Notes under the pieces: generated by a model
Seen by the model: the letters and a program-made list of their open reading frames with translations, nothing else
Databases searched by the model: none
Told to the model about the DNA's origin: nothing
Shown: one piece after another, positions 22,417 through 38,900 of the stretch
Numbering within the stretch: position 1 is the stretch's first letter
Layout: each line of letters starts with the position of its first letter
Origin: Parietaria judaica
Taxonomy: Eukaryota; Streptophyta; Magnoliopsida; Rosales; Urticaceae
DNA: 64,000 nucleotides
Assembly: GCA_954871525.1 (NCBI GenBank)
Contig: OX940871.1
Span: 62,001 to 126,000 of the forward strand
Direction: 5' to 3'
Made by a program: the position numbers and the translations under genes

Positions 22417-23845
22417 CAGTGGCGAAGCTAGCTTTTTAAACCAAGAGGGGCACTAATTTTTTAATTTTTATAATTTTCTTGAAGGTATTAATGCAAAAAT
22501 AAATGATAAAAAATATTAATTGCTGAAAATCTTAATACTCATTAAATAATCAAACTAAATAAATAAAAACATAATCTAAAAAAAAAACTACTTATTGTAG
22601 AATTCCACATCGAAATTTAATATTTTGAATGTGTAGAACATTCTCATTGACGCCACGCGAATCAGAACGTGTGTGTAGAGAGGGTTTTTCACCACCTTTT
22701 TCCAGTCACAAAGACAATCATCAAATAACAAATAAATAACAACAAATGATGAATATCCCTGTTTTATTATAATTTCCGAAATGAGCTCGGTTTTCTTCCG
22801 TTGAATAGCTGGACAGATGAAGGATCATGAGCCTCAGATTTCTCTCTTTCCTTGGCCTTTTTCTATTACAAGATTCGTTGCTCTCTTTTTTGGGTCTCTT
22901 TTCTCTATCTTTTTTCCGAACCCCTTACAAATGAGGCTTATCTTGCCTTTTATAGAGTTTACAATTTACATTATGCCCCCTAGAATTTTCCCGCCTTTTC
23001 CCTTTTTAATCATTCGCTTCCCAGAGTGATTCGATGGAAGGCATGGTGGATTTCTGCTTTACGTCGCTTCCGAGCAGACTGTCATTTTGGGTAGGTGAGC
23101 TTCATTAAATGCACGTCCCTTCAGCCGTCATCGGGCCTTGCAAGCCCCGGCGCTGACGCCTTTTATCGAGTGAGTAGGTGAGCTTCATTAAATGCACGTC
23201 CCTTCAGCCGTCATCGGCTCTGCATAATCATCATGACGAAATCCCTCGTCGAGTGTGATGGGACACTTCTTCGCAACTTGCTTTTGCGTGGCTGTACTTC
23301 CTCGTGATCAAACCTCATCGGGGATGATCCTCCTCGGGAATAATCCCACTCGCGGTAGGGCTTCCTCGGAGATCATCCTCGTCGGAGATAATCCCCCTCG
23401 GGCTGAACTTCCTCGGGGATCATCCTCGTCGGGGATAATCCCCCTCGGGCTGAACTTCCTCGGAGATTATCCTCGTCAGGGATAATCTCCCTCGGGGTTG
23501 AACTTCCTCGCCCCCTTTCATGTCGTTTGTGGGCAAAACGACGCGAGTTGTGTTGAGGATGGATTTGACCAAATCCGACCTTAACAATGTGTTTCTATAA
23601 ATTGGGAGAGAAAAGTAATAAGAGGAAATTATAGGGATTTAATCTAGATGTAATTGATATTTAATTTTAAAATATTTATTGATATAGGGGGAGAAAAAAC
23701 AGCGTTACGTTACACTATGGTTAGATAATATAGGGATTTAACCTTTTTATATTATATTTTTATTAAAAATTAATAATAAAAATTGAAGACAACAAATAGA
23801 GGAGGGGCACGTGTCCACCCTCTACCCTTAATGCCTTCGCCTTTG
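22417..23845. mobile_element. Non-autonomous hAT-like transposon carrying a nested LTR-like element
   Basis: The left end reads CAGTGGCGAAG and the right end is the complement of CAAAGGCGAAG, imperfect 11-bp terminal inverted repeats (9 of 11 match). An 8-bp target duplication, GCTGCACC, lies at 22409-22416 and 23846-23853, as expected for hAT elements. Without the nested element it is only about 470 bp and has no transposase. Confidence 0.85.
22634..23586 (-). mobile_element. LTR-like element (solo LTR candidate) 2, inside the hAT-like element
   Basis: About 953 bp, diverged relative of 21275-22088, same orientation. The minus strand starts TGTTAAGGTCGG, has the same TATA region (CTATAAAAGGC, near 22960) and 'ctcgg(g)gataatcc' repeats (23310-23500). 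A 5-bp ATGTG flanks it at 22629-22633 and 23587-23591. A canonical TG...CA reading of the ends (TGTAGAAC...TTAACA) is also possible but gives no 5-bp match. No internal coding region. Confidence 0.7.
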
Positions 23846-23853
23846 GCTGCACC

Positions 23854-24391
23854 CGCTCGGCCCTTACTAAATCCGCTCATGTGTAATACATGCATGGATA
23901 TTATTTGGTTTTAATAGCTTCACAAGCTCATTGCTTTAGTCTTAAAGGTAATATTGTAAATACAGATATTCGGAAATTCCGATTTTAATATTAAAAACTA
24001 AATTGAAATAAAAAAATACTAACTTAGGAAGGGCAGATCGAGATCGGACGGTCTAAATTAACTAACTTTTATTTAAAAATAAAAAATTAAACATTTCTGT
24101 ATTGAAAAGAAAATCGGAACCGAAAATGTCCAGTTCTGATAAAAAGAAAGAAAAAAGGCGGTATTTTTCGATAGTGATCCAAAAATTATTTCGAGAACGA
24201 ACCAAAGAATCATATCCATTTCTTAAATTTCTAACAAATAATTCGAAACCGCTGAGCGTTTTTTCAGTTTTTTGTATGTCACGGGGCTTGAACCCTGCAC
24301 CGCGTTCTTTTCATGACGTAGGAATTTAAAAAGAAAAAGAGTTAGCTTTACAAGTAATGATTTAACAGCTCCTAAGCTACCTTTTCAAACC
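23854..24391. other. Intergenic region 3' of the subtilase
   Basis: AT-rich. No gene recognised. It forms the 3' flank of the minus-strand subtilase gene. Confidence 0.5.
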
Positions 24392-28322
<3,931 letters not shown>

Positions 28323-28498
28323 GGAAGCGACACTACTGCTTCTGCTTCTTCTTCTTGCAATGAGAGAGAGAGGAGTGTATCTATATGTGTAAGTATATGT
28401 AATGGCGTTTTCACAGAATACAATGCGAGAGAGAGAGAAGGTAACTGTCTCTATGGGTGTCCTGTGCTGTGAGATGATAAAGTGATATTGGATTTTCA

Positions 28499-28508
28499 TA
28501 TTTATAAA
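28499..28508 (-). promoter_or_regulatory. Candidate TATA box of the subtilase gene
   Basis: The minus strand reads TTTATAAATA about 180 bp upstream of the ATG, followed by a GA/CT-rich leader with 'gagagagagag' near 28430. Position fits a plant TATA box; no other support. Confidence 0.35.
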
Positions 28509-28815
28509 TGCTTTGTATTTTGGTCGTACGTAAATACCTCAAAGATTATTGAAATATATATAGGTATATATTATATAATACTGAAAATAAAGGACTCGGG
28601 AAATCCGGAATATTTTTGAAAATCAGGAATCGGAATTTTTGTTCTGGGAAAGAAACGTACCGAAACTTTCTGGTTCTGAATTTAAAATATACATAATATG
28701 TGTCTTTTTTTACTTAATGTTTAATTAGTTTGGGCCGTCGTCAAATTAATTAGTAAAATGCATACCGGGAATTATGAGTTGTCTTTTCTAGAATTTAGAT
28801 TTTTGGTTCTGATTT

Positions 28816-28853
<38 letters not shown>

Positions 28854-29071
28854 CATTTTTTTTCATCTTGAGAGTCTTCTTAAAAATAGTTAATTAATCT
28901 TGGCCGACGAAAATAGATTAAAAAAATTTAGAAATTTTGTTTCCTTTTTATCTGAGATCCAAATTTCTAGTTCAAATTCCTTAAAAAGGGAATTTTCAAA
29001 CCTAGATATTTACCTGATTAAATACTATAAGTATAAGGTGTGTGTGTGTGTATATATATATATATTATATG
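28509..29071. other. Intergenic region upstream of the subtilase
   Basis: AT-rich with TA microsatellites at 28822-28852 and 29045-29070. No gene seen. Confidence 0.5.
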
Positions 29072-29079
29072 AATAAGAG

Positions 29080-30100
29080 CAAGGTTTCAAATTTCGCGAA
29101 ATTCGAACGACATTCCGACCGATTTTCATTTTTCGCAGATATGGGCACGTGGGTGGAATATCGTTTGTCGTTTTTAAGAGAAAAAATCGCGAAAAATGGT
29201 TGGAATTTCGCAAAAAATCATAGTTTTGGTTAGATTTTGGCAAAAATACCAATTAAACTTTCGGCAAAAATAATTATACTCACACAAGAGCACCCCATCC
29301 CACCCCACCCCACCCCACCACGTCACGTCCGGCTGGACGGCGGCGGCGCGCGCGTGTGGTGGTGTAACATTTGTGTGAGTCCTCCCCCGTCCACAAAATC
29401 CTATGACCCAAAGGGCCCAAGCCCTTGTCCCTAATATTTGGTATATAAACATCACCAAACTCTTGTCATCTATCAATGTGAGACTTTTTGTTATTCAACT
29501 AATATCACACATTCACACTTAACATACACATGAACTTCACCTAATAATTTAACTTAATATTATACACTTCAAATAATATTATACACTTAACATACATATT
29601 AACTTCACCTAACATACATATACACTTACTATACATATTCATTTAATAGTATACACTTCAACTAATATTAAATTTGTTACATACATATACAATTAACATG
29701 CATATTCACTTAATATTACACACTTAATAAACATACATATTCACTTCACATAATAATTTGACTTAATATTATACACTTAAACTAATAAAGTGACTTAATA
29801 TTATACATTTCACCTACATATTTAAGTTACAAATGGGTTTGTATACAATTATGTCTTGTATTTATTAAATATGTAGTTTTTAACCTATATAAATATCTTG
29901 CTTAAATACTCAAATATTTTTTACAAAATATCCATGCGAAAAGTGCGGTAAATGCGGTATGTCCATGCGAAAAGTGCGGTAAATGCGGTATGCGGCATGC
30001 CTTTTTTTTCGATTTGCCCATCGACATACCCATCGGCAAGCGATATATCCGTAAAACGGAAAATGCGAAACGAAAACGGCAAGCGGTATTTTAAACCTTG
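29080..30100. mobile_element. hAT-like non-autonomous transposon
   Basis: Ends are CAAGGTTTCAAAT on the left and the complement of CAAGGTTTAAAAT on the right. A perfect 8-bp target duplication, AATAAGAG, flanks it (29072-29079, 30101-30108). About 1.02 kb with no transposase. It includes a C-rich 'caccccaccccacccc' tract and a GC-rich patch (29290-29365), a region of 'ttaatattatacactt' repeats (29560-29810), and a duplicated 'gtgcggtaaatgcggtatg' word (29942-29990). Confidence 0.9.
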
Positions 30101-30108
30101 AATAAGAG

Positions 30109-33100
30109 GATGTGGTGTTTTGGCTTATCTTTAGTCATGTGATGAGGAACCCGTGAGTTGTGGTTTGTGGAGTGAATTGCAAGTTTGTAGCTGGATTTGA
30201 ATGTCAAATTTACAAGCTTAGTCTAACTTTAATTATTATCACTAAACTAATCATTTGTTTAATTCACAATAATATTGTATAAGAATAAAAAGTGGATTTT
30301 ATATTGCATGTATATTATGAAAATGAAGTCAATTAATGGACGTTTTTGTAAGCAAGTGAATGGATATTTGTTGTTTCTTAGACGTAATAAATCCATGATT
30401 ATTCAATTAATTTAGTGATTATAGTACAATGAATCATTTTAATTAACTCAATAACAAGCAACATTTTGTTGTTATTATTATATATAAAATCAATTCAATT
30501 CTATCTAGAACTAAATTAATGTTTCAAAGAAAAAACAATTTTGAAACTCTCGAAGATGATGGTATTATAAGTGTAAAATACGCATCCAACAATAAAATTA
30601 TTTGTTATTCCTTGAATAATATAAAGAACATTGATTATTAACATCACTGTGGCAAACTATTGTGATATTTCGTACGGATTATATCATTAAAACGTGATTA
30701 TGAACCATTCAAAACAAGAAAGGTCTAAAACGACGTGTTAATTACTCGAAACTTGGTCGTTGTTTCTTAAGTAGCTCGTAGTTTAGGCTTATCGGAATTC
30801 CTCAATGAACTTCATATTTCAACTAGAAATTACACCAATTAATCTTAAAGAAAAGCTAAGTGCATCTGATAAATGTGTGGTGATTCATATTATAACGAAA
30901 AATTCACGAGAAAAGGCGAAAAAAAATATACTGTAACAGTCAAATAAATTTTAACGAAATGCGTATTTCTCAATGTACGTAGATAAAATATTAATTAATC
31001 ATTCATCTCTCATTCTATTGCGTAAGTTATTCTTCACAAAATCATTCCTTACGACTAAAGTTGTAACATTAAGTAAAAAAATGAAAAAGGAAAAAAGCTT
31101 ATGTAAAAGTTAATCTTGTAAATTATGATCAAACTGTGAATTCCGGCAAAATATATATATATATATATATTAAACAGTAGAAACTATAAGAGAAAACTAC
31201 CATCTCAAAAAAGATTGTATATGTGATACATTTAAAGACCGTTACAAGTGAATACTTTTTGTAAACAATTAAGTACCCTTTACAAGGACCCTAAAAAGAT
31301 GAGAAATAAGCATAGAAAAATGGAAAAAAGAGAAAATAAACAGTAAAAATAGGATTAGTGGAAGACAATGAGTCGACATGAAGAACACAATCATCAGCTT
31401 TTTGAGCAAAAATACTAACTTTATAAACCGTTATTTATTTATTTATCAAAATCACTGTTTATTGCACGCCGAGTATATTATATAAATTAATTTATGGGTT
31501 TAACATTTAATTAGTACTTAATTATTCATCATATATATTTGGTTTCTAATTTGTTTAATTACTATTCTTTTTAACTGAGATTTCATTCAAAAAGGAGAAG
31601 AAACATAACCAGCAAGTGAGAACGTCTCGGAACGATCTAATGTTAGACTGTTACGAACTCAATTAACACGTTTAAGTATAGATATACGAAAGCGACATAC
31701 ATCATTAAGCTTTTAGATTGTTTTTTTAAGTCTTATGATGTTTTTTTTAAGTCTTATGATCTATAATGCAGTTTAATTAGAATAAGACTTTTATCGAGAA
31801 TCATTATGCGCGGTATTTAACAACTAGATGTCTAATGTCACTCAAACCGGGACCGTGGGCATGGAGGTTCTAGACGCTTGTGATTTTATGTAAGCGCATT
31901 TGAAGCACGTCTGAACACAAAAGCTTATCTTATCTTAGGTTTATTTCTTCCGTCCAGATTGGAAAAAAAAAAATTAAGCGCTCGAAATACTATTAAAAAA
32001 ATTTCTCTCAAAAGTAGTGATTATCAAGTGCTCGTGAGTTGCCACGAGCTACAATTATCACTTGGCATCCTGTGTAAATTCACAAACTTTACCACATATT
32101 ATTATATAATAGATTTATAAAATGTGATAGTTAATTATGGAAATCTGAATAATTAAGGGAACATCATGATTAGAAGAGTTGGATAATGCAATTTTCAAAT
32201 GTTTTACCAAATAATATATGTATATATATAATTATTTACATATCACTGATACATAGATACAGTATTATATAATGGGATAATATAGGCTAGAGATGATTAG
32301 AATAAAAGATGTGAATATTGATCAAATTGTAACATAATTTTGAAGTCTAAAAATAATTTGTTCTCTTAATGTTGGGACTTGTCATTGTTTTATTTCAATA
32401 TATTAAATGTAGTTAAATGAAAGTCCAAATTTTAATCTTAAGTAAGAAAAATTAATTATGTGTTGCTCTATGAATATATATATATATATATATATATAAT
32501 TATATAAGTAATGAAAAACATGTAAAGGGAAGTTAGTTAATGAACAACTCAATCTTGTCAAGGATAATTAACGACCCACTAAATAATAATGACGCAATTT
32601 GACTAGCAAAGCAAGAAATCATTAGCATAATTAATATAAAAAAATACAATTAAAAAAAGCAATCAAGTTAGCTAATACTTTTTATTTTTGATGTATGAAA
32701 ACTTAATATCATAATCATAATCATAATATAATAAAAGTACAAAGTATAGTGCCGTTGGGTTTGGGTTGATGATAGTTATCCAAATTTGTGCTCAACATGA
32801 TCGACCACAATCATTATAATATAACAATAATGAGACTTTAACGAATAAAGAATATTAATAATAAATTAATCATTTTTTAACTTAAATTAAATTACTTTAT
32901 AGACATTTTTTAATGATTTTTTGGATTCTTATGGTTATAGAATTTGGTTTTCACATGTTTATTTGCATTCAACATTATCAATAATAGACACGCAATGATT
33001 AAAAAATATTGTTTTCTCTTTTTAATTATAAATGTCTTTTGTGCATTACTTTGGTTTAAAAATATATATATATATTGACGAAGATAAAAGTTTCATAAAA

Positions 33101-33218
33101 TATTTTACTATAAATATAATCTAACTGGATTCATAAGCCGAATCTACTAATGAATTCAGTCCTGAACAAAGTCTTCGGTATAACCGATTTTGTGTCCAAA
33201 AGAGAAGATCTTTGATTT

Positions 33219-33260
<42 letters not shown>

Positions 33261-33347
33261 ACAAATAATAAAGTTTAGATCTTTTTTAGCACAAAATCTT
33301 AGTAGTTGAAATTAGAAGTTAGAGACATGTCCAGAGAGTTAATTTAC
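30109..33347. other. Gene-poor AT-rich region
   Basis: About 3.2 kb with TA microsatellites (31150-31170, 32475-32500, 33220-33255) and no recognised exon on either strand. In particular I could not find the glutaminyl-tRNA synthetase exons that should follow 33348 on the minus strand (family sequence around VDGWDDPR). Confidence 0.6.
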
Positions 33348-36300
33348 CTTGCGCTTTGACATCACAGTGTTACTGATATTCAACCGTGAATATTCCCACA
33401 CGTGCGGTTGGTAAAGGCCCAATGAGTGTAACAACCAATAGTATGAAGCTCGGCGAGTCTCAAACTCAAGCGTACAAAGCTGTTCGAAACAGCAATCAAT
33501 GGGATTAGGATCAACCGCACATATGTAGCATCTTTCCCGTTTACTATTTAGTGGTATAAAATTGACAAAACATTTCATAAAGATAAAAACAAAATCATGA
33601 TCTCAGAGATATTAGGCCACTATTTAAGCATACCGAATGCGTAATATTCTCCAGTGAATCAACAATGCAGTGAGCATAGTCATAACTTGGATAGATACAC
33701 CACTTATCTCCAGCGTGCGGATGAGGAGTGAACTGTAGCAATAAAACTGTCATCATAACCATTGTCGGGTTTTTCTCGTGAAAATAAAACATGTGATGAT
33801 GGGTTTCCACGCACCTTGATACGATAAGCTATAAGGTCATACATGTTAAAGTTATCGCTCTGCATATCTTGCTTCATTCGAAGCGTGGCTTTTCCCTCTT
33901 CAATCAGACCGCATCTCATATCCTCAAAGAGTCGGAGTGACTCGTCGATGGGCCTATCTCTCCATGGACTGTTCATCTTTTTTTCTCTGTATTCCTTTAT
34001 TTCGTCTGCCGTCTGCAACCAAAATTTTGTACACTCTAATCACGAATAAAAACCAGAAGAGATTGGTAAAAATGATACCCACATACACTCGTAAATGCAC
34101 GAAGGGCCCGAGGATGCCCTATTTTTATTTCCATCATCACATAAAACCCTACAACTTAGATGAATTTTTGGATTTTAAGACTTGTACTTCGTAAATTGAT
34201 GAATTTTATGTAGAATGATGTGTTGTTTGTTATGAATTGTATAAGCTTATGAATTTATATTATTATTGAGACTTACGCCTCAGTTCTCGATGTACAGAAT
34301 AAACAAAGACTGCAATCGGGTTGAGGCAATAAAAACATTGAACAAAACCTGATGATCAACATATGCATGTCCTCTTCGTATGAGTTCTACAGCCAAATCA
34401 AACAGCTCTTGGAAGTAATCACTGGTATAAGTGACCTGAAAAAAAAAAATGATAAATAAGATTATCGAAGAAAAAAAAGCATGGCGGAAAACCATCCTAT
34501 TACTAAGACTGTGATACCTTAAACGGCTCCCATCCCATCCATTTGACAATCTCCTGAATATGATCAATATATTCTTTCTTTTCAGCATCAGGATTTGTGT
34601 CATCAAACCTAAAACGAGACAACTGGGCAATCAGAACTTCAGAGAAATAGTAATTTAATAGGGACCTATAAGAAAAACCGAATTGAACACGGATTATTAA
34701 AGAAGAAAGAAAAAAGGCAATTATATAGCAAATGAAACAAACCTCAAATAGCAACTTCCACCTCGATCTTTTGCCAGTCCAAAATCAACAAACATCGCCT
34801 ATCAGTAAATACGGTTAATCGGTTATAGAAGTGAAACAGCAGTCAAAGCACTAGACTTTTAACACAAAACACCGGTCCTGGTCTGTACACACCTTGGCAT
34901 GACCTATATGTAGATAGCCATTGGGTTCAGGAGGAAATCGAGTCCAAACTTTCCCTCCGGTTACTTTCAAGTGTTTCTCAAGCAAGTCCTTAGTATTGCA
35001 GCATCTTAAAACAGAACCGTTGCTGAAGAAAACTTCAGTGTGAACCTAGATTTCACCGATAAACAAGATCAGAGATGAATTGCATGCATTCAACTAAGGC
35101 AAGGTAAGAGGATTATACCTTAAAGTTCTCCTCGGGCTGAGGGAATATCGAAAATGGATTGATATCCTCTTCAGGTTCGGGAGCAGAAACAACATTTTTC
35201 TCGTCAACTTTTGCAGGCTTCTCCTTCTTCTTCTTTGCTACCTTTTCATTATCAGCTTCTGTTTTTTCCCCGAGTAATTCGTACATTTTTGCATCAATGA
35301 GTTCCTGAATCAAAAATATATGAGATGGTCCTAGAACACAATAATACTACAATTAAACAACAATTATGTTATACGCGTTCAAAAAAAGTACTAAATATCA
35401 ACCTTGACAATCTTAGGGTCCGCCCACGGTTGTCTCTTCCGAAGATGCCCAAACAAATTTCCAACTATAGCCAGCATCAAAATGTGCAATTTCAGTGGTT
35501 TTATAAATAAAATAAAATAAAATAAAAAAGTGACAAGTATTAAATGTATTTTCAGCAGGTATCCCGAGGTTCAGAAGTCAATTTCTTATTACATACTGAA
35601 AATTCAAATCATAGACAGATAAGAGAGTTACCATTTGTTCGATACCGTTCCTTCAGAATTGTATCCTTATTCTCTTCAAATACATCATTGACAGTTTTTC
35701 TAATTTCTTCCTCCGAAACCTCAACGCCTGCATGAAAACGCAACTGTGCAATTATTTCCGGCAAAAAGATTACACATATGGGATAAAGTTTCCTTCTCTA
35801 AAAACAGAGTTTAACGAAACTCAAGCTTGATTTGCATGCAAGTGAAACTATATTTAACCTTGTACTAGAGAAACGAGACTCGTGTAATTAAATAGTTGCA
35901 TGAATCGCTGAAGGGTATGAACTAGTACAAACATATAAAATTCAACCTAGTAAGTGACTGAATTTATCTTACCAACGCCACATGCATCTTCAAATTCATT
36001 TGTTTTGAGGTCATCGGAGCCCGTGACCGATAAAAACGCAAACGCGGCTTCCAACTGAGCCGGAGTCTTAATCTGCAAAAACAGAAAACAAAATCTCAAA
36101 CTCACCACTCCACTAAAACGACCCACGCAGACCATATCCAAGAAGTTTCTAGCCCGACCTTCGAAGAAACGACATATTTCGCCAAGGTCGGACGGTGCAC
36201 AAGGGAGTTCATCGGGTACTTCGTGGCAACCTGTCAGCAAAACGGATCCGGTTCTTTACATACTGAACGAGAGATCTTATTCAACTAACGCGCTTCGGTG

Positions 36301-36742
36301 TATAAAAAATGCTACCGTGTACAAGAGGTTTCCGACATTCTTACTACTCCTATATCCATCATCATCGGTCCCGGTCCCGGACAAGCCAGCCTGACAAAAA
36401 CACGCCGCGAAAAGATAAGTAATCGAAGCAAGCAGTACAATCAATTCAAACGTCGAATTTCAGAAAAGAAAAGAAAAAGCTAAGCTCGAGTTCATCAATT
36501 CACAGCGATTTCTTCAATTCAAATTCGAATTTCTCCATTTCTCCACGTCGAATCGACCACATGCAATGCAAACACATGAAGCCGGAAACTCCATTTCACG
36601 GAGAAGAGAAGTGAAGGTGTACCTCGGCGATGACGGCGGTGAGGTTGGCGGTGACCTTCTTGTTGGCGACGGTGTTGCGCGCGATGCTCTCGTCCAATCG
36701 GATGCTCAGGAAGAGCTTCATGCTCTCCTCCTTGTCGGCCAT
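33348..36742 (-). pseudogene. Cytosolic glutaminyl-tRNA synthetase (OVA9/At1g25350-like), 3'-truncated
   Basis: GlnRS charges tRNA-Gln. Fourteen exons (36742-36623, 36390-36316, 36230-36159, 36072-35973, 35727-35632, 35464-35403, 35304-35119, 35045-34893, 34798-34743, 34608-34518, 34435-34349, 34012-33815, 33732-33634, 33479-33348) join in frame into 509 residues. The N-terminal appended domain (MADKEESMKLFLSIRLDESI, KTPAQLEAAFAFL), a Lys-rich linker and the Rossmann catalytic domain (YLHIGHAK near 281-288, [46 protein letters not shown] at the end) are all intact. A whole plant GlnRS has about 790-800 residues; the anticodon-binding barrels and the end of the catalytic domain are missing. 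The last exon ends with a normal GT donor, but no following exon lies in the 5 kb before the next gene. I infer loss by rearrangement; a misassembly is the alternative. Confidence 0.88.
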
Positions 36743-37980
36743 GGCTTCCTTCGCCGGAATCAACGTCGACGGCGACTACGGCGACGGCGGCGGCGGAGAG
36801 AGAGAGAGAGAGATTTGGGGATTCTTGTAATGCTTTGTTGATTTAGTACTATATCACGAGTGAAAAACGACACTGTTTTTTTTAACAAACGACGTCGTTT
36901 TTTTCGCTGTGAATGACAGCGTTTTCATTACCAGCAGGCAGCAGCGACACCGTTTTTATTCTGAATGCAAACGACTACGTTTTAATTGCAATCTCACAGG
37001 TTCTTTTAGAGGTTTCATACCATTTTCTTCTGTTTTTTTTAATTATTTTTCAGGGCGAAAACTTGATTCAGCACTGGTATTTTGAGAGTATCTTGGTTCC
37101 GGTTTTGTTTTTTATAGAATTTTTTTGCTAAAGCAGTAAATCCTTTCACAAAATCTTTGCTGTTAGTGTTAAAAAAATCGATAATAGTTTAAGCTTTAGG
37201 GTGGAAGCGGACGCTTCGGGACGATAGAGTATCTTGGTTCCGGTTTTGTTTTTTATAATTTATTTTTTCAAATTACTAACTATTACCTGTTTATGTTAAA
37301 TTTTTCCAATGTCGTTTTGTACTTTTATTCCGTAACAAACGCCGTTCATCATTGGCTTTATAGTTACCTATTAATATAAATGAACAAAATGTCCATTTTG
37401 TGTCAAACGTTTCAAAAAAATGCCCATTGCGTGTATTTTGTACTCTCACAAATGGGCATTCCTTAAAAGGTTCGACACAAAATTGATCATTTAGTACAAT
37501 TTCCAATTAATATTTATAAATAAATAAAAAACTCATAAAATACCCAAAAATCGCCTAAGGTTTAAGGAAAATACTCATACTTTCAATTAATTCATTTATA
37601 CTCATACTCATAATTATTTGAAAACATGCAATTCGAAATCAGTAAGAACTCCTCACATGAAATGCAACATCTTATAAAACTTTCTTTATGTAAACTATAG
37701 TAGTATTCTTTTAGCACAATTCTTCAGGGTTAGAGAAAAAAATACACAAATAATAAACAATCTCATTAAATTACAAAGTACTGTATGGTTTAGAATAATA
37801 ATAGAAATGAGCTCTCTAAACAACAATCTTTTATAGCATATGCAGGGCTGCAACTGAGTTTATGTGGCCCTAGGCGGGCGTAAAATTCGGGGCCCTTTAA
37901 TTAAATAATTTGATAAAATTTTAATGTAAAATATTAATATATAAAATATTTCGTGTTTACATGTATAAGCCAAAGGACAA
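36743..37980. other. 5' flank of the GlnRS gene and rearranged spacer
   Basis: 36743-36910 is the probable GlnRS promoter, with a perfect palindrome AAACGACGTCGTTT at 36887-36900 (ACGT core). Downstream, 37116-37227 is a second copy of 37981-38093, and the phrase 'gagtatcttggttccgg' occurs twice (about 37086 and 37227). 'ggccctaggcggg' near 37864 resembles transposon ends but no partner end was fixed. No gene recognised. Confidence 0.55.
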
Positions 37981-38060
37981 AGAATTTTTTTTGCTAAAGC
38001 AGTAAATCCTTTCACAAAATCTTTGCTGTTAGCGTTAAAAAAATCGATAATAGTTTAAGC

Positions 38061-38900
38061 TTTAGGGTGGAAGCGGATGCTTCGGGACGATAGGCTGGAG
38101 CCCTAATAGTTTAAGCTTCACGACCTTTCGAATTCGGGATATTATCTAATTGGCATCTTAGGACTAATTAATTATTCATCTTTGTTTGTGATTTTTCGTA
38201 AATTTCCTTCTTTTTTTTCTTAATCGGGAAAAACGGAATTGGCGAAACAACCCGGTTTATGCTCCTTTCGGAGGAGGGGCAAGGTTTTGTCCCGGAGCTG
38301 AGCTTGGTCGCCTGCAAATTGCTCTTTTTCTCCATTACTTTGTCACAACTTATGGGTATTTTCATTTCTTCCTCTATATATAAAATTAATATAATTATAT
38401 ATATATATATAAACATAAATTATCATGAATTAAGTGACAAAAAAACCTTGTCGTTTGCAGGTGGAATCAAACGAAGGAAGATAGGATGTCGTTTTTCCCG
38501 TCCGCTAGATTAGTGAATGGGTTCCAGTTGTGCTTAAAGAGACGCCAAACGACGACGTTTCAAGCCTAGTTTTTTGATTCAGCGGTGTTGACTTTGTACA
38601 TGTAGCTATTATATGTTTGTATTATTTTATATTTTCGTATAAATATATTGTATTCGTTATTTGATACATATTTACTTATTTATGTAGTGTAACTCTGAAA
38701 CAGGAAAAGAAACGACAAGAAGAAAATAAAGCAACAAATGCCATAAATCCCGAAAGCAATAAACGGAAAGGCGTAAAATAACCGAAAACAAAGTCTCCAA
38801 TAAACATGACCAATCAAAATATACCAGCCACAACAAAACAATAAGGGTAGCTTAACAAAATCCGTTCGAGATATTTTGTGATTCATAATTAAATTATATG
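38061..38900 (+). repeat. Diverged third copy of the P450 3' region
   Basis: Homologous to 10246-11235 (and its copy-B counterpart), with internal deletions, notably the 3' UTR part after the stop. This shows the P450 3' end existed in at least three places. Confidence 0.93.
38228..38569 (+). pseudogene. CYP724-like P450 fragment, last two exons only
   Basis: Exon 38228-38355 encodes EKRNWRNNPVYAPFGGG and the heme loop ARFCPGAEL; exon 38461-38569 encodes WNQTKEDRMSFFPSARLVN to the end. Earlier exons are absent. The acceptor before the first exon is broken: the base at 38226 is G where the other copies have A (cag to cgg). The ending is also shortened by a TAG at 38567-38569, where the others read two more codons. 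This is a decayed fragment. Confidence 0.92.
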
